The notes: generated from the letters alone by a model not told the origin. Counted from the stretch's first letter, positions 1-9,619 are shown. The stretch is DNA of 64,000 bases from Pseudomonas sp. NKUCC02_KPG (GCF_019345465.1 NZ_JAHKRC010000008.1:124001-188000); one strand, 5' to 3'. A program made the numbers and translations.

Positions 1-1
1 G

Positions 2-823
2 GTGCAGCGCCGCTTGATGTTGATCAAGCGGGGTCATGGCACAGACCATCGGGCGCCACCGAGCAATCTGCAAATGATGCTTGAGCAGGTGGGGCAGCGC
101 TTCAGTGCCGGTGAGACCCGGCGCTCATCGGCCACCCGCACCCTGTTGACCCATGCCGGTTATCGCTCGCCGTCGGCGGTGCAAGTGTACTGGGCGATTC
201 GGCTGCTGCTGCCCTTGCTGCTGACAGGTATTACGCTTGTGGCGTTGCCGTTTATTACCAATATGTCGCTGCTACTGGGCGTTGGCCTGTTGATGTTGGC
301 ACTTGGGGTGGGGTGGCTGGTTCCGGCGGTCTATGTGGGCGCACGCAAGCAGGCACGCATGTCGCGGCTGCTGATTGCTTTCCCGGATGCGCTGGACCTT
401 ATGGTGGTGTGCGTGGAGTCGGGGCTCGCCTTGCCCCAGGCAATCGAGCGGGTCTCCGAGGAAATGGCCGTCAGCCAGCCCGATCTTGCCCTTGAGCTGG
501 CACTGGTCAACGCCGAAGTGCGTGCGGGTGTTCCAAGCACTGAGGCCCTCAAGCACCTGGCCGAGCGTACCGGGCTGGAAGACATTCGCGGGCTGGTGAG
601 CTTGCTGGCGCAGAGCATCCGCTTCGGCACCAGTGTGGGGACCACCTTGCGGATATATGCCGAAGAATTTCGCGATCGGCGTACGCAACTGGCTGAGGAA
701 AAAGCTGCCAAGGTCGGTACAAAACTGGTCTTTCCGCTGATCTTTTGCCTGTGGCCCAGCTTTTTTCTGGTTGCCATCGGGCCTGCGATCATTAGCGTGT
801 TCAAGGTTTTCGGAAAGATCTAA
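2..823 (+). CDS. tadC: Type II secretion system F-domain protein, TadC-like (5' end outside the window)
   Basis: Inner-membrane platform protein of a Tad/Flp pilus assembly system, where TadB and TadC recruit the TadA ATPase. About 273 codons are visible and open from the first bases, so the true start probably lies upstream; TadC proteins are usually near 300 residues. There are two adjacent hydrophobic segments at roughly residues 65-110, a soluble T2SSF core containing a conserved acidic stretch (VVCVESGLALPQA), and a C-terminal hydrophobic segment rich in Phe, Pro and Leu. This is the usual TadC topology. It is the last gene of its cluster here, since the next gene is the unrelated nadA after a 220-bp gap. 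The family is clear; the choice of TadC over TadB rests on the lack of a long N-terminal domain. Confidence 0.8.
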   Translation: MQRRLMLIKRGHGTDHRAPPSNLQMMLEQVGQRFSAGETRRSSATRTLLTHAGYRSPSAVQVYWAIRLLLPLLLTGITLVALPFITNMSLLLGVGLLMLALGVGWLVPAVYVGARKQARMSRLLIAFPDALDLMVVCVESGLALPQAIERVSEEMAVSQPDLALELALVNAEVRAGVPSTEALKHLAERTGLEDIRGLVSLLAQSIRFGTSVGTTLRIYAEEFRDRRTQLAEEKAAKVGTKLVFPLIFCLWPSFFLVAIGPAIISVFKVFGKI

Positions 824-983
824 GGGAGGGGCGCGCGCAGCACTCCTTTTTCCGAAAAAACGCTCGATCACTTGCCCGCCGTCGCCCGTGCAACATTAAA
901 CTTTTGAATCCCAAGGATATTCTGTAGCCTTATCGCGCTTCAGTGCTTGTCCGTGCCTGATACACACATTCTCCCAGCGGGAC

Positions 984-1010
984 TTGACGGTCCGGAGCTG
1001 GTGGTACACT
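984..1010 (+). promoter_or_regulatory. Possible nadA promoter
   Basis: TTGACG at 984-989 and TACACT at 1005-1010 lie 37 bases before the nadA start. The 15-bp spacer is shorter than the optimal 17, so this is a weak prediction. Confidence 0.3.
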
Positions 1011-1046
1011 CGACTTTCGCGCAACGCGCTTGCAGGTCTTGCGAAC

Positions 1047-2105
1047 ATGACGCAAATTTCTGAACGACTTCTGGTTCAAGCCCACCTTGATGCCAAGCAG
1101 CCAAAACCGCTGACTGAGGCACAAGCCCTCAGCCTTCGTGCGCAGATCGCGGCTGAGCTTAAAGCCCGCGACGCGGTGCTGGTGGCGCATTTCTACTGTG
1201 ATCCGGTGATTCAGGCCCTGGCCGAAGAAACCGGCGGCTGTGTGTCCGACTCCCTGGAGATGGCCCGCTTTGGTGCGGCCCACCCGGCCAAAACCATTCT
1301 GGTGGCAGGTGTGCGCTTCATGGGCGAGACGGCGAAAATCCTGACCCCTGAAAAACGCGTGTTGATGCCAACGCTGGAGGCCACGTGTTCTCTTGACCTG
1401 GGCTGCCCGGTTGAAGAGTTCTCGGCCTTTTGCGACAAGCATCCCGAGCGCACGGTGGTGGTGTATGCCAACACGTCCGCGGCGGTCAAGGCCCGGGCTG
1501 ACTGGGTGGTGACATCAAGCTGCGCGCTGGAAATCGTCGAAAGCCTGATGGATAACGGCGAAACCATTATCTGGGGGCCGGACAAGCATCTGGGCCGCTA
1601 CATCCAGCGCCAGACCGGTGCCGACATGCTGCTGTGGGACGGTGCGTGCATCGTTCACGAAGAGTTCAAGTCCAAGCAGCTCGAAGACATGAAGGCGTTG
1701 TATCCGGACGCGGCAATTCTGGTTCACCCGGAGTCGCCGGAGTCGGTGATCGATCTGGCGGATGCCGTGGGCTCCACCAGTCAACTGATTGCTGCGGCGC
1801 AGAACCTGCCCAACAAGACCTTTATCGTGGCCACCGACCGCGGCATTTTTTACAAGATGCAGCAGCTGTGCCCGGACAAGGTCTTTATCGAGGCACCCAC
1901 TGCGGGTAACGGTGCGGCGTGCCGCAGTTGCGCACATTGTCCGTGGATGGCCATGAATACCCTGGAACGCACCCTGGAGTGTTTGCAGCAGGGTACCAAC
2001 GAGATTTTTGTCGACCCGGCACTGGTGCCCCATGCCATTCGCCCGCTCAAGCGCATGCTGGACTTCACCCAGGCTGCGCGTTTGAAACTGGCGGGGAATG
2101 CCTGA
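1047..2105 (+). CDS. nadA: Quinolinate synthase NadA
   Basis: Condenses iminoaspartate with dihydroxyacetone phosphate to quinolinate in de novo NAD synthesis, in the cytoplasm. The three [4Fe-4S] ligand cysteines are visible: TCSLDLGC near residue 113, DGAC near 200, and the CRSCAHC cluster near 297. The frame is open from 984, but ATG 1047 is preferred because it gives 352 residues, the usual length for Pseudomonas NadA, and starts with the typical MTQISER. It is followed by a REP-like palindrome, not by another same-strand gene. The neighbours (bepA, tusA-like, perM-like) match the order around nadA in P. aeruginosa. Confidence 0.96.
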   Translation: MTQISERLLVQAHLDAKQPKPLTEAQALSLRAQIAAELKARDAVLVAHFYCDPVIQALAEETGGCVSDSLEMARFGAAHPAKTILVAGVRFMGETAKILTPEKRVLMPTLEATCSLDLGCPVEEFSAFCDKHPERTVVVYANTSAAVKARADWVVTSSCALEIVESLMDNGETIIWGPDKHLGRYIQRQTGADMLLWDGACIVHEEFKSKQLEDMKALYPDAAILVHPESPESVIDLADAVGSTSQLIAAAQNLPNKTFIVATDRGIFYKMQQLCPDKVFIEAPTAGNGAACRSCAHCPWMAMNTLERTLECLQQGTNEIFVDPALVPHAIRPLKRMLDFTQAARLKLAGNA

Positions 2106-2122
2106 GTAGCTAGCCCTACTAT

Positions 2123-2210
2123 CTGTGGGAGTGGCGGTGCGGCGATTTCACTTGCTCGTGATGCGGGCTTGCCGCGTCGAGGCTATCGCGAGCAAGCCCG
2201 CTCCCACAGA
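2123..2210. repeat. REP-type inverted repeat, family 1 (copy 1)
   Basis: Outer arms CTGTGGGAG and CTCCCACAG enclose an imperfect palindrome whose right arm contains ATCGCGAGCAAGCCCGCTCC, the widespread Pseudomonas REP core. It lies between the convergent ends of nadA and the bepA-like gene. Related copies are at 30735-30818 and, truncated, at 63985-64000. Confidence 0.8.
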
Positions 2211-2226
2211 GTCAGTGAGGCTTTTG

Positions 2227-3657
2227 TCAGTTCATCATATCTTTGAGCGCCCGCTCCTGATCCATCAGTTCCCGCTTGCGGGCATCCAGGCGGGCCGACA
2301 GCTGGAAGTTGTTGGTGAGCTTCTGGGCAAAGTCCAGTTGCTGGATGGCCTGTCGGAAATCCCCCACCAGCGCAAAGTATTCCGCACGGGCCTGATGCAG
2401 CCCGATGATGTTGCCTGACAAGCCTCGAGTTTCTGCAACCGAGTACCAGACATCCGGGTCATCGGGGCGGCTTTTGAGCAAGGCTTCAAGGGCTTTGTCG
2501 GCTTCCTTGGGGTTATTTTGCTTGAGCAACAGATCAACACGCGCCTGATTGAGCGGGTAGTTGCCCGGATACAGGGTGCGCATTCTGTCGATTCGCTGCT
2601 GGGCTTCGGCCAGGCGATTGCTGTCCATGTCCAGCTCGATTTGCGCCAGGTTGTAGGTGATGTCGTTCGGCGACTTTTCCAGTAGCGGTTTGAGCGTATC
2701 GCGGGCTTCGTTGAACTGGCTGCCCTTGATGTAGGCAATGGCCAGGCCATAGCGGGCTACGTCGTTTTTCGGGTTCTCATCCAGTTGCTGGCGAAAGCGT
2801 TTGGCCGCCAGACCCGGGGTTTCTTCGTAGTTGAGTTGCACCCGGGCGCGGATCAGTTGATAGCGCAAGCTGTCTTCGGTGCCGCCCACTCTGGCCTGTT
2901 CGGCGCGGTTGCGGGTGTCGGCGATACGCGACTCGGTGACCGGGTGAGTCAGCAAAAACTCGGGTGGCCTGCCGTCAAAGCGGTATTGGCGCATCAGGCG
3001 TTCGAACATGGTAGGCATTGAGCGCGGGTCGTAGCCTGCTTTCTCCAGGTTGAGAATGCCGATCCGGTCAGCCTCCTGCTCATTCTGTCGCGAGAAGCGC
3101 CGCTGTTCCTGCATGGCCGCAGCCTGTGTCCCGGCGATGGCGGCAATGCCCGCGTCGCCCGCGCCCGAGGCCGCAACGATGATCCCGGCGAGCAGCGCAG
3201 CCATCATCGGCAACTGCATGCGCTGCTGGGCCTCTACGCCGCGAGCGAAGTGACGCTGTGACAAGTGAGCAAGTTCGTGGGCCATTACCGAGGCGTACTC
3301 ACCTTCGGTCTGGGCGTTGAGGAACAGGCCGCCGTTGACCCCGATGATCCCGCCGGGAGCGGCGAAGGCGTTGAGCTGCGGGCTGTTGATCAGAATGAAT
3401 TCCAGCCGGCGATCCTGTACCTGGCTGGTTTCAACCAGTTTGTAGACGCTGGTTTCGACGTAATCCTTGAGTTGCGGATCATTGAGCTGCGACACCTGTC
3501 CGCGCAGCATGCTCAACCAGGCACGGCCCAGTTGGTACTCTTGTTGTGGCGAGACGATCGATGAACTGGCGTCACCCAGAGACGGTAAATCGTCGGCGAA
3601 GCTCGGCGAGGCGAGCAGGCAAGCGAGCGTCAACAGGGTAGGGCGCAGAAAAGTCAT
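2227..3657 (-). CDS. bepA: M48 family metalloprotease with TPR repeats, BepA-like
   Basis: Periplasmic zinc metalloprotease/chaperone that acts on stalled outer-membrane assembly substrates such as LptD in E. coli. A signal peptide ends around residue 22 (SPSFA). The M48 zinc motif HELAH is at residues 127-131, with the third ligand in EQEAD near 195. The C-terminal half (about 310-476) is TPR-like helical repeats. ATG 3657 gives 476 residues, close to E. coli BepA (487); upstream in-frame codons would place extra sequence before the signal peptide. It is divergent from the TusA-like gene 120 bp away. An outer-membrane protein quality-control role is inferred from family membership. Confidence 0.9.
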   Translation of the reverse strand: MTFLRPTLLTLACLLASPSFADDLPSLGDASSSIVSPQQEYQLGRAWLSMLRGQVSQLNDPQLKDYVETSVYKLVETSQVQDRRLEFILINSPQLNAFAAPGGIIGVNGGLFLNAQTEGEYASVMAHELAHLSQRHFARGVEAQQRMQLPMMAALLAGIIVAASGAGDAGIAAIAGTQAAAMQEQRRFSRQNEQEADRIGILNLEKAGYDPRSMPTMFERLMRQYRFDGRPPEFLLTHPVTESRIADTRNRAEQARVGGTEDSLRYQLIRARVQLNYEETPGLAAKRFRQQLDENPKNDVARYGLAIAYIKGSQFNEARDTLKPLLEKSPNDITYNLAQIELDMDSNRLAEAQQRIDRMRTLYPGNYPLNQARVDLLLKQNNPKEADKALEALLKSRPDDPDVWYSVAETRGLSGNIIGLHQARAEYFALVGDFRQAIQQLDFAQKLTNNFQLSARLDARKRELMDQERALKDMMN

Positions 3658-3777
3658 GCACAGAGCTCTGGTCGGTAAAGCGCTTACTGTAGCTGGACAC
3701 TCGGCTGGCGACCAGTGGCGGCTCTGCTTGGGGTATTCTAGCGGGCATAAAAAATGCCCTATCTGGAGAAGTACGTA

Positions 3778-4017
3778 ATGACTGATGCGTTGGCCCATGA
3801 TGCCGAACTGGACGCAGCGGGCCTTGATTGTCCGTTGCCATTGCTCAAGGCCAAGATGGCGTTGAACAAAATGAGCAGTGGTCAGGTCCTTAAGGTCATC
3901 GCCACGGATGGGGGTTCACAGCGTGACTTTCGTACCTTCGCGCGCTTGGCAGGGCATGAACTGCTGCGTGAAGAAGAAAATGCGGGTACCTATCGCTACT
4001 GGCTACGCAAGGCCTGA
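3778..4017 (+). CDS. TusA-family sulfur-carrier protein
   Basis: Small (79-residue) sulfurtransferase-fold protein. The persulfide-carrying CPxP motif is seen as DCPLPLLKAK near residues 19-28, followed by the typical LKVIATDGGS stretch. ATG 3778 has GGAGAAG just upstream. It sits in the position of P. aeruginosa PA1006, a TusA-like protein reported to affect molybdenum homeostasis. Because pseudomonads encode more than one TusA homologue, I do not equate it with the tRNA-thiolation TusA. The permease gene follows after 21 bp, so the two are probably co-transcribed. Confidence 0.88.
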   Translation: MTDALAHDAELDAAGLDCPLPLLKAKMALNKMSSGQVLKVIATDGGSQRDFRTFARLAGHELLREEENAGTYRYWLRKA

Positions 4018-4038
4018 GTCCCGGTCTAAGGAATATTG

Positions 4039-5109
4039 ATGTTCAAGGTTCTACGTGGTTGGGTTCAGCGCTATTTCTCTGATGAGGAAGCGGTTGTACT
4101 GGCGGTCTTGCTGGTGCTGGCATTTACCGCTGTGCTGACATTGGGCGGCATGTTGGCGCCCGTGTTGGCGGGCATGGTGCTGGCGTATCTGATGCAGGGC
4201 CTGGTGGTTGCTCTGGAGCGTCTGAGAGTGCCCGCCGCCGCAGCGGTCGGGCTGGTGTTTGCATTGTTCATGGGGTTGTTGCTGGTGTTTCTTGTGGTGG
4301 TGGTGCCTTTGCTTTGGCATCAACTGATCACGCTGTTCAATGAGCTGCCGGGCATGCTCGCAAAATGGCAATCGCTGTTGTTGCTGTTGCCCGAGCGCTA
4401 TCCGCATCTGGTTTCGGATGAGCAGGTGCTGCAAGCCATCGAAGTTGCCCGGGGTGAAATCGGCAAGTTCGGGCAACTGGCGCTGACCTTTTCACTGTCC
4501 AGTCTGCCGCTGTTGGTCAACATCATGATTTATCTGGTGCTGGTGCCGATCCTGGTGTTTTTCTTCCTCAAGGACCGGGCGCTGATCGGCCGTTGGGTGC
4601 GTGGTTATCTGCCTCGCGAGCGGGCGTTGATTACCCGTGTGGCGCAAGAAATGAACCGCCAGATCGCGAACTACATTCGCGGCAAGGTCATCGAGATCAT
4701 TATTTGCGGTGGCGTGACTTACATCGCATTTGTCACCATGGGCCTTAATTATTCGGCCTTGCTGGCGTTGCTGGTGGGGATTTCGGTGGTGGTGCCCTAT
4801 GTGGGGGCCGTGGTGGTGACGGTGCCGGTGCTGTTGATCGCGTTGTTCCAGTGGGGCTGGAGTGATCAGTTTATCTATCTGATGGCTGTCTACGGGATCA
4901 TCCAGACCCTGGACGGCAACGTGCTGGTACCGCTGCTGTTCTCCGAGGCTGTGAGCCTGCACCCGGTGGCAATCATTTGTGCGGTGCTGTTGTTTGGCGG
5001 GTTGTGGGGTTTCTGGGGGGTGTTTTTTGCAATCCCGCTGGCGACGCTGTTCAAGGCGGTGCTGGATGCCTGGCCACGGGAGCAGCAAGTTGTGGCTCCA
5101 CTGCTATAA
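4039..5109 (+). CDS. AI-2E family (PerM-like) membrane transporter
   Basis: Integral membrane protein of 356 residues with about eight hydrophobic segments: a pair at the N-terminus (about 18-65), one at 70-95, a central cluster at 150-180, and a C-terminal block at 205-340. This is the AI-2E/UPF0118 pattern. E. coli members include TqsA and PerM; other family members are linked to Na+/H+ exchange. The motif DGNVLVPLL near 295 is typical. ATG 4039 is preferred over the TTG three bases earlier. The substrate cannot be deduced. It is probably co-transcribed with the preceding TusA-like gene, and a strong hairpin follows it. Confidence 0.88.
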   Translation: MFKVLRGWVQRYFSDEEAVVLAVLLVLAFTAVLTLGGMLAPVLAGMVLAYLMQGLVVALERLRVPAAAAVGLVFALFMGLLLVFLVVVVPLLWHQLITLFNELPGMLAKWQSLLLLLPERYPHLVSDEQVLQAIEVARGEIGKFGQLALTFSLSSLPLLVNIMIYLVLVPILVFFFLKDRALIGRWVRGYLPRERALITRVAQEMNRQIANYIRGKVIEIIICGGVTYIAFVTMGLNYSALLALLVGISVVVPYVGAVVVTVPVLLIALFQWGWSDQFIYLMAVYGIIQTLDGNVLVPLLFSEAVSLHPVAIICAVLLFGGLWGFWGVFFAIPLATLFKAVLDAWPREQQVVAPLL

Positions 5110-5129
5110 ACACCTGAATCGCGGACATG

Positions 5130-5168
5130 AAAAAGCCCCGGCTCTGCAGTGAGAGTCGGGGCTTTTTC
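5130..5168. terminator. Bidirectional Rho-independent terminator (permease / acnB)
   Basis: AAAAAGCCCCG pairs with CGGGGCTTTTT around a loop of about 16 bases. The A-tract and T-tract on either side let it serve both the plus-strand permease gene and the minus-strand acnB, which converge here. Confidence 0.9.
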
Positions 5169-5182
5169 GTTACTGCATCAGC

Positions 5183-7783
5183 TTACGCTTGAATAACCGG
5201 AATGTTGGCATTTGCAGCCGCTTCACGGAATTCGGCGATCTGATCAAAGCTCAGGTAGCGGTATACGTCCGCTGCCATGGTGTTGATCTCTGCCGCGTAG
5301 GCCATGTATTCCTCAACGGAAGGCAGGCGACCCAGGATCGAGGCAACCGACGCCAACTCGGCCGAAGCCAGGTAAACGTTCGCGCCGTCACCCAGACGGT
5401 TCGGGAAGTTACGGGTCGAAGTCGACACAACAGTCGAGTTCGGCTCTACACGTGCCTGGTTACCCATGCACAGGGAGCAGCCCGGCATTTCCATGCGTGC
5501 GCCAGCTTTGCCGTAGATGCCGTAGTAGCCTTCTTCGGTCAGCTGGTGAGCGTCCATCTTGGTCGGCGGCGACAGCCACAGACGAGTTGGCAGCTGACCT
5601 TTGACCTTGTCCAGCAACTTGCCCGCAGCGCGGAAGTGGCCGATGTTGGTCATGCACGAACCGATGAACACTTCGTCGATCTTCTCACCGGCAACGGTGG
5701 ACAGCAGGCGGGCGTCATCCGGGTCATTTGGCGCGCAGAGCACAGGCTCTTTGATGTCAGCCAGATCGATTTCGATGATGTGCGCGTATTCGGCGTCAGC
5801 ATCGGCTTCCATCAGCTCAGGGTTGGCTACCCAGGCTTCCATCGCTTGAGCACGACGCTCAAGGGTACGAGCGTCGCCGTAACCTTCACCGATCATCCAG
5901 CGCAGCAGGGTGATGTTGGAGTTCAGGTATTCGGTGATGGACTCTTTGGACAGCTTGATGGTGCAGCCAGCAGCCGAACGCTCTGCCGAGGCGTCGGACA
6001 GTTCGAATGCCTGCTCGATGCTCAGGTTGTCCAGACCTTCGATTTCCAGGATGCGACCCGAGAATTCGTTGATCTTGCCTTTCTTCTCTACCGTCAGCAG
6101 GCCTTTCTGGATGGCGACGTAAGGGATGGCGTGTACCAGGTCACGCAAGGTGATGCCCGGTTGCATTTCGCCTTTGAAGCGAACCAGAACCGACTCTGGC
6201 ATGTCCAGTGGCATTACGCCAGTGGCTGCGGCGAACGCTACCAGGCCGGAACCGGCCGGGAACGAGATGCCCATCGGGAAGCGGGTGTGGGAGTCACCAC
6301 CTGTGCCGACGGTATCCGGCAGCAGCATGCGGTTCAGCCAGCTGTGGATAATGCCGTCGCCCGGACGCAGGGAAACACCGCCGCGGGTCATGATGAAATC
6401 AGGCAGGGTGTGGTGGGTGGTGACGTCGATCGGCTTTGGATAGGCCGCGGTATGGCAGAACGACTGCATTACCAGATCAGCGGAGAAGCCCAGGCACGCC
6501 AGGTCTTTCAGTTCGTCACGGGTCATTGGACCGGTGGTGTCCTGAGAACCTACGGTGGTCATCTTCGGTTCGCAGTAAGTGCCCGGACGAACGCCGGTCA
6601 CGCCGCAAGCCTTGCCGACCATTTTCTGCGCCAGGGTGAAACCCTTGGTGCTTTCAATAGGTGCTTCAGGCTTTTTGAACAGGTCGGATGGAGCCAGGCC
6701 CAGTTCAGCGCGAGCCTTCTCGGTCAGGCCGCGGCCAATGATCAGGGGGATACGGCCGCCAGCGCGAACTTCGTCCAACAGAACCGGGGTCTTCATTTCG
6801 AAGGTAGTGATGACTTCGTCGGTACCGTGCTTGCAGACTTTGCCAGCGTGCGGGTACAGGTCGATCACGTCGCCCATGTTGATGTTGGAAACATCGAACT
6901 CGATTGGCAGTGCGCCAGCATCTTCCATGGTGTTGTAGAAGATCGGAGCGATTTTGCTGCCGAAGCAGAAACCACCGGCTCGCTTGTTCGGTACGTAAGG
7001 AACGTCGTCGCCGAAGAACCACAGTACGGAGTTGGTGGCCGATTTACGCGACGAACCGGTACCGACCACGTCGCCGACGTAGGCAATAGGGAAGCCTGCG
7101 TTGCGCATTTCTTCGATTTGCTTCATCGGACCGATGGAGCCTTGAACGTCCGGCACGATGCCGTCGCGAGCCATTTTCAGCATGGCCAGGGCGTGCAGCG
7201 GGATGTCAGGGCGCGACCAGGCGTCCGGTGCAGGCGACAGGTCGTCGGTGTTGGTTTCGCCAGTGACCTTGAACACGCGCAGGCTGATTTTGTCAGCCAG
7301 TACAGGGCGGTTCTTGAACCACTCGCCGTCAGCCCAGGATTGCACCACGGCTTTAGCGTGGACATTGCCGTTTTTGGCTTTTTCAGCGACGTCGTGGAAG
7401 GCGTCAAACATCAGCAGGGTGTGCTTGAGTTGCTCGGCGGCAACCGGTGCCAGCTCTGCGTCATCCAGCATCTCGACCAGCGTCACGATGTTGTAGCCGC
7501 CTTGCATGGTGCCAAGCAGTTCTACAGCGCGCTTCTTGCTGATCAGTGGGGAAGTCGCTTCACCTTTGGCGATGGCGGACAGGAAGCCTGCTTTTACATA
7601 GGCCGCTTCATCAACACCCGGCGGAATGCGGTTGGTGATCAGGTCAACGAGAAATTCTTCTTCGCCAGCTGGCGGGTTTTTCAGCAGCTCAACCAGAGAT
7701 GCGGTTTGTTCGGCGTTTAGCGGCTGGGGAACGATACCCAGTGCTGCGCGCTCTTCGATATGTTTGCGGTAGGCTTCAAGCAC
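5183..7783 (-). CDS. acnB: Aconitate hydratase B (also 2-methylisocitrate dehydratase)
   Basis: Main TCA-cycle aconitase, interconverting citrate and isocitrate; AcnB proteins can also hydrate 2-methyl-cis-aconitate. The product is 866 residues (E. coli 865): N-terminal HEAT-like domain, swivel domain, then the catalytic Fe-S domains. The cluster cysteines are visible in [11 protein letters not shown] and GCSLCMGNQ near the C-terminus. The start is set at GTG 7783 because [14 protein letters not shown] aligns with the universal AcnB N-terminus; GAGG lies upstream. Upstream in-frame ATGs would add an unrelated leader. It is monocistronic. The antisense strand carries a very long open frame, which is a codon-bias shadow. 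Confidence 0.97.
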   Translation of the reverse strand: MLEAYRKHIEERAALGIVPQPLNAEQTASLVELLKNPPAGEEEFLVDLITNRIPPGVDEAAYVKAGFLSAIAKGEATSPLISKKRAVELLGTMQGGYNIVTLVEMLDDAELAPVAAEQLKHTLLMFDAFHDVAEKAKNGNVHAKAVVQSWADGEWFKNRPVLADKISLRVFKVTGETNTDDLSPAPDAWSRPDIPLHALAMLKMARDGIVPDVQGSIGPMKQIEEMRNAGFPIAYVGDVVGTGSSRKSATNSVLWFFGDDVPYVPNKRAGGFCFGSKIAPIFYNTMEDAGALPIEFDVSNINMGDVIDLYPHAGKVCKHGTDEVITTFEMKTPVLLDEVRAGGRIPLIIGRGLTEKARAELGLAPSDLFKKPEAPIESTKGFTLAQKMVGKACGVTGVRPGTYCEPKMTTVGSQDTTGPMTRDELKDLACLGFSADLVMQSFCHTAAYPKPIDVTTHHTLPDFIMTRGGVSLRPGDGIIHSWLNRMLLPDTVGTGGDSHTRFPMGISFPAGSGLVAFAAATGVMPLDMPESVLVRFKGEMQPGITLRDLVHAIPYVAIQKGLLTVEKKGKINEFSGRILEIEGLDNLSIEQAFELSDASAERSAAGCTIKLSKESITEYLNSNITLLRWMIGEGYGDARTLERRAQAMEAWVANPELMEADADAEYAHIIEIDLADIKEPVLCAPNDPDDARLLSTVAGEKIDEVFIGSCMTNIGHFRAAGKLLDKVKGQLPTRLWLSPPTKMDAHQLTEEGYYGIYGKAGARMEMPGCSLCMGNQARVEPNSTVVSTSTRNFPNRLGDGANVYLASAELASVASILGRLPSVEEYMAYAAEINTMAADVYRYLSFDQIAEFREAAANANIPVIQA

Positions 7784-8190
7784 AGTTATTACCCTCATCA
7801 TTGGTCCCAAATGGGTGTCCGGGACGCTCATCCAGGAATGCCGAGCACTCATGCGCATGGGGGCTTTTTGAGCCGCTTAGCCAGAGTTGCAAGGATTCCC
7901 AACAGAAGCTGTTTTCAAAGTTTTACGCCTTCCGAACGGGGGGAGATGATGAATGTTGGTGCGGGTATCTGCAGTGCAAATACCCTTCACCAACACCGTT
8001 CTTCGGGATCAACTGTGCTCGTGACGCTTTGAAAACAGCTTCTAACGGACATTGGCGCCTTAAAAGGCAGACCGATTCTACGGTAAAAACTTGTTAAAGG
8101 TAAGTTAGCCCCTGAAGGTTGAGGGGTGATCTGCGTTAGACAAAGGGCTAACATGGCCACCTGTTTCGTTCTGCAGTGCTCTATTTCGCC
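7784..8190. other. 407-bp intergenic region between acnB and the DUF1289 gene
   Basis: No supported gene. It contains the acnB leader, a large nested inverted repeat (7904-8043, listed separately), and an 8-bp inverted repeat GTTAGCCC (8104-8111) / GGGCTAAC (8145-8152) just before the DUF1289 gene. That last pair could be a regulator site, but no family is recognisable. Confidence 0.6.
7904..8043. repeat. 140-bp nested inverted repeat upstream of acnB
   Basis: The outer arms are a perfect 17-bp inverted repeat: AGAAGCTGTTTTCAAAG (7904-7920) and its exact complement at 8027-8043. Inside is a second stem at 7954-7995: TGTTGGTG plus GGGTAT pairing with ATACCC plus CACCAACA around an 11-base loop. 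It could be a MITE-like element, a structured leader of the divergent acnB transcript, or an sRNA; nothing in the sequence decides between these. Confidence 0.75.
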
Positions 8191-8661
8191 ATGTCCAATC
8201 AAACCATCAAGACCCCCTGCATAGGCCTTTGCTCAACGGTCTACGGCGACCTCGTGTGCCGTGGTTGCAAGCGTTTTCACCATGAAGTGATCAATTGGAA
8301 CGGTTACAACGAGGAAGAAAAACGTGCTGTGTGGCGTCGTCTTGAGCAGCTTTTGGTGCAGGTGATGGCCGGCAAGGTCGAGGTATTCGACCGGGCTACG
8401 CTGCGTGACCAACTGGTGGCACGCAAGATCCGCTTTGTACCCAACCAGTCCGAATACTGCTGGGCCTACCAGCTGATTGCCCGCGGTGCGCGGGTGATCA
8501 ATCAGCTGGAGCTCTATGGCATGGTGCTGCTGCCGGAGTTTCGTGGCTGGGCGCTGCCCGAGTTGCGTGACGCCATTGATCGGGAATTTTTCCTCCTGTC
8601 CGAAGCGCATTATCAGCGCTATATAGCTCCCGGGTTTCTGAAAGAGGCGTTTGGCGAATAG
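8191..8661 (+). CDS. DUF1289 domain protein
   Basis: 156-residue cytoplasmic protein of unknown function. The N-terminal 50 residues form a DUF1289 domain with the four-cysteine pattern TPCIGLC and VCRGC, probably binding a metal or Fe-S cluster. The remaining 100 residues, with hydrophobic and aromatic stretches, look Pseudomonas-specific. ATG 8191 (MSNQTIKTPC) is preferred to the upstream GTG because DUF1289 proteins begin a few residues before the first cysteine. It is followed convergently, 12 bp away, by the universal stress gene. The same neighbour order occurs beside acnB in P. aeruginosa. Confidence 0.85.
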   Translation: MSNQTIKTPCIGLCSTVYGDLVCRGCKRFHHEVINWNGYNEEEKRAVWRRLEQLLVQVMAGKVEVFDRATLRDQLVARKIRFVPNQSEYCWAYQLIARGARVINQLELYGMVLLPEFRGWALPELRDAIDREFFLLSEAHYQRYIAPGFLKEAFGE

Positions 8662-8673
8662 GTCGCCAGCCGA

Positions 8674-9537
8674 TCAGCCTTTATTCGCCAGTTCTTCCAG
8701 GTGCTCGATCATGTCCTCGGGCTTGAGCACCAGAATGTCGCTTTCCAGCTTGTCGATCACCACCTCGGCCGTATTGCCGATCAATGCCCCCGAGAACCCG
8801 GTGCGCGCCACTGTGCCCATGACCGTTACCACTGCACCCAGGGCCTTGGCGACCCGTGGGATGATCACGTCTGCCGGGCCTTCCTCGATATGCAGGCGGC
8901 TGTCGTCAATTTCACACTGTTGCTGAAACACCCGGCACTCTGCCCGGTAGGTTTCTTGCAGTTGCGTGTCCAATGGGTAGGCTGCGTCGACAGCGGCGAG
9001 CATAGGGGCGGGGTGCGCGCTGACGACATGAAATTGTGCATGGGCCATGCTGGCGATCCGAAAACCGTGGTCAACGATGCTTGAGTGCAGGGCCATGTGC
9101 TCAGGGTCGTTGTTGCCCACGTCGACGGCGGCCAATATGACCCCGTGTTCCCAGGATTCAGCGGTCTTGGCCAACAATACCGGGCTTGGGCAATAGCGCA
9201 GCAGTTTCCAGTCTTCGGGGGTCAGCAGCACTTTTTTCAGCGGGTTGTCGGGTACGTGTTGCTTGATCACCAGCCCGCAGTTGTGGGCTTGCTGCACCTT
9301 GATGATGGTGGCGTGCTGGCTTTCATGCCAGGCCTGCTCGCTGGTGACGCTGTAGGCCTCACTTTTCAGGCTGCTTTCAAGCACGCTCAGCAGGGCTGAG
9401 TGGTCATGCTTTTTATCGCAGATCAACAGGTGCAAATGCGCTTTTGTGTGGCTGGCGATGTGTTTGGCGCGCTTGAGGGCGAGACTTTCCATCAGATGGG
9501 GCTCGATGACGACCAACAGGCTGTTGATGCTGTGCAT
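8674..9537 (-). CDS. Universal stress protein, tandem Usp domains (UspE-like)
   Basis: 287-residue protein with two Usp domains (about 1-140 and 150-285), the UspE layout. The second domain has the nucleotide-binding signature GTVARTGFSG followed by LIGNTAEVVI near the C-terminus, so ATP binding is likely there; the first domain lacks it. ATG 9537 (MHSINSLLVVIEPH) is the natural start of the first Usp fold. The upstream region contains a perfect FNR/ANR-type box placed correctly for class II activation, so induction under low oxygen is likely, as reported for several Pseudomonas Usp genes. Confidence 0.9.
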   Translation of the reverse strand: MHSINSLLVVIEPHLMESLALKRAKHIASHTKAHLHLLICDKKHDHSALLSVLESSLKSEAYSVTSEQAWHESQHATIIKVQQAHNCGLVIKQHVPDNPLKKVLLTPEDWKLLRYCPSPVLLAKTAESWEHGVILAAVDVGNNDPEHMALHSSIVDHGFRIASMAHAQFHVVSAHPAPMLAAVDAAYPLDTQLQETYRAECRVFQQQCEIDDSRLHIEEGPADVIIPRVAKALGAVVTVMGTVARTGFSGALIGNTAEVVIDKLESDILVLKPEDMIEHLEELANKG

Positions 9538-9576
9538 GACCGGTAACTCCACAAGTAATAAAAGCGGCGTGTAATC

Positions 9577-9619
9577 ACTATAGTTGTTCAGTCGTTGTAC
9601 CTGTGTTGATGCATATCAA
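9577..9619 (-). promoter_or_regulatory. ANR-type activator box and -10 element for the universal stress gene
   Basis: TTGATGCATATCAA (9606-9619) matches the FNR/ANR consensus TTGAT-N4-ATCAA exactly. On the minus strand a TATAGT -10 element lies at 9582-9577. This puts the predicted +1 near 9570 and the box centre at about -42, the expected position for a class II ANR-activated promoter. Confidence 0.7.

Noticed and set aside
2125..2418. 97-codon plus-strand frame overlapping the 3' end of the bepA-like gene
   Set aside because: It starts in a REP element and is antisense to a TPR-coding region.
5189..7720. 843-codon open frame on the plus strand opposite acnB
   Set aside because: It mirrors acnB codons in the antisense strand, as happens with high-GC third-position bias. 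The translation has no family features, and acnB is certain.
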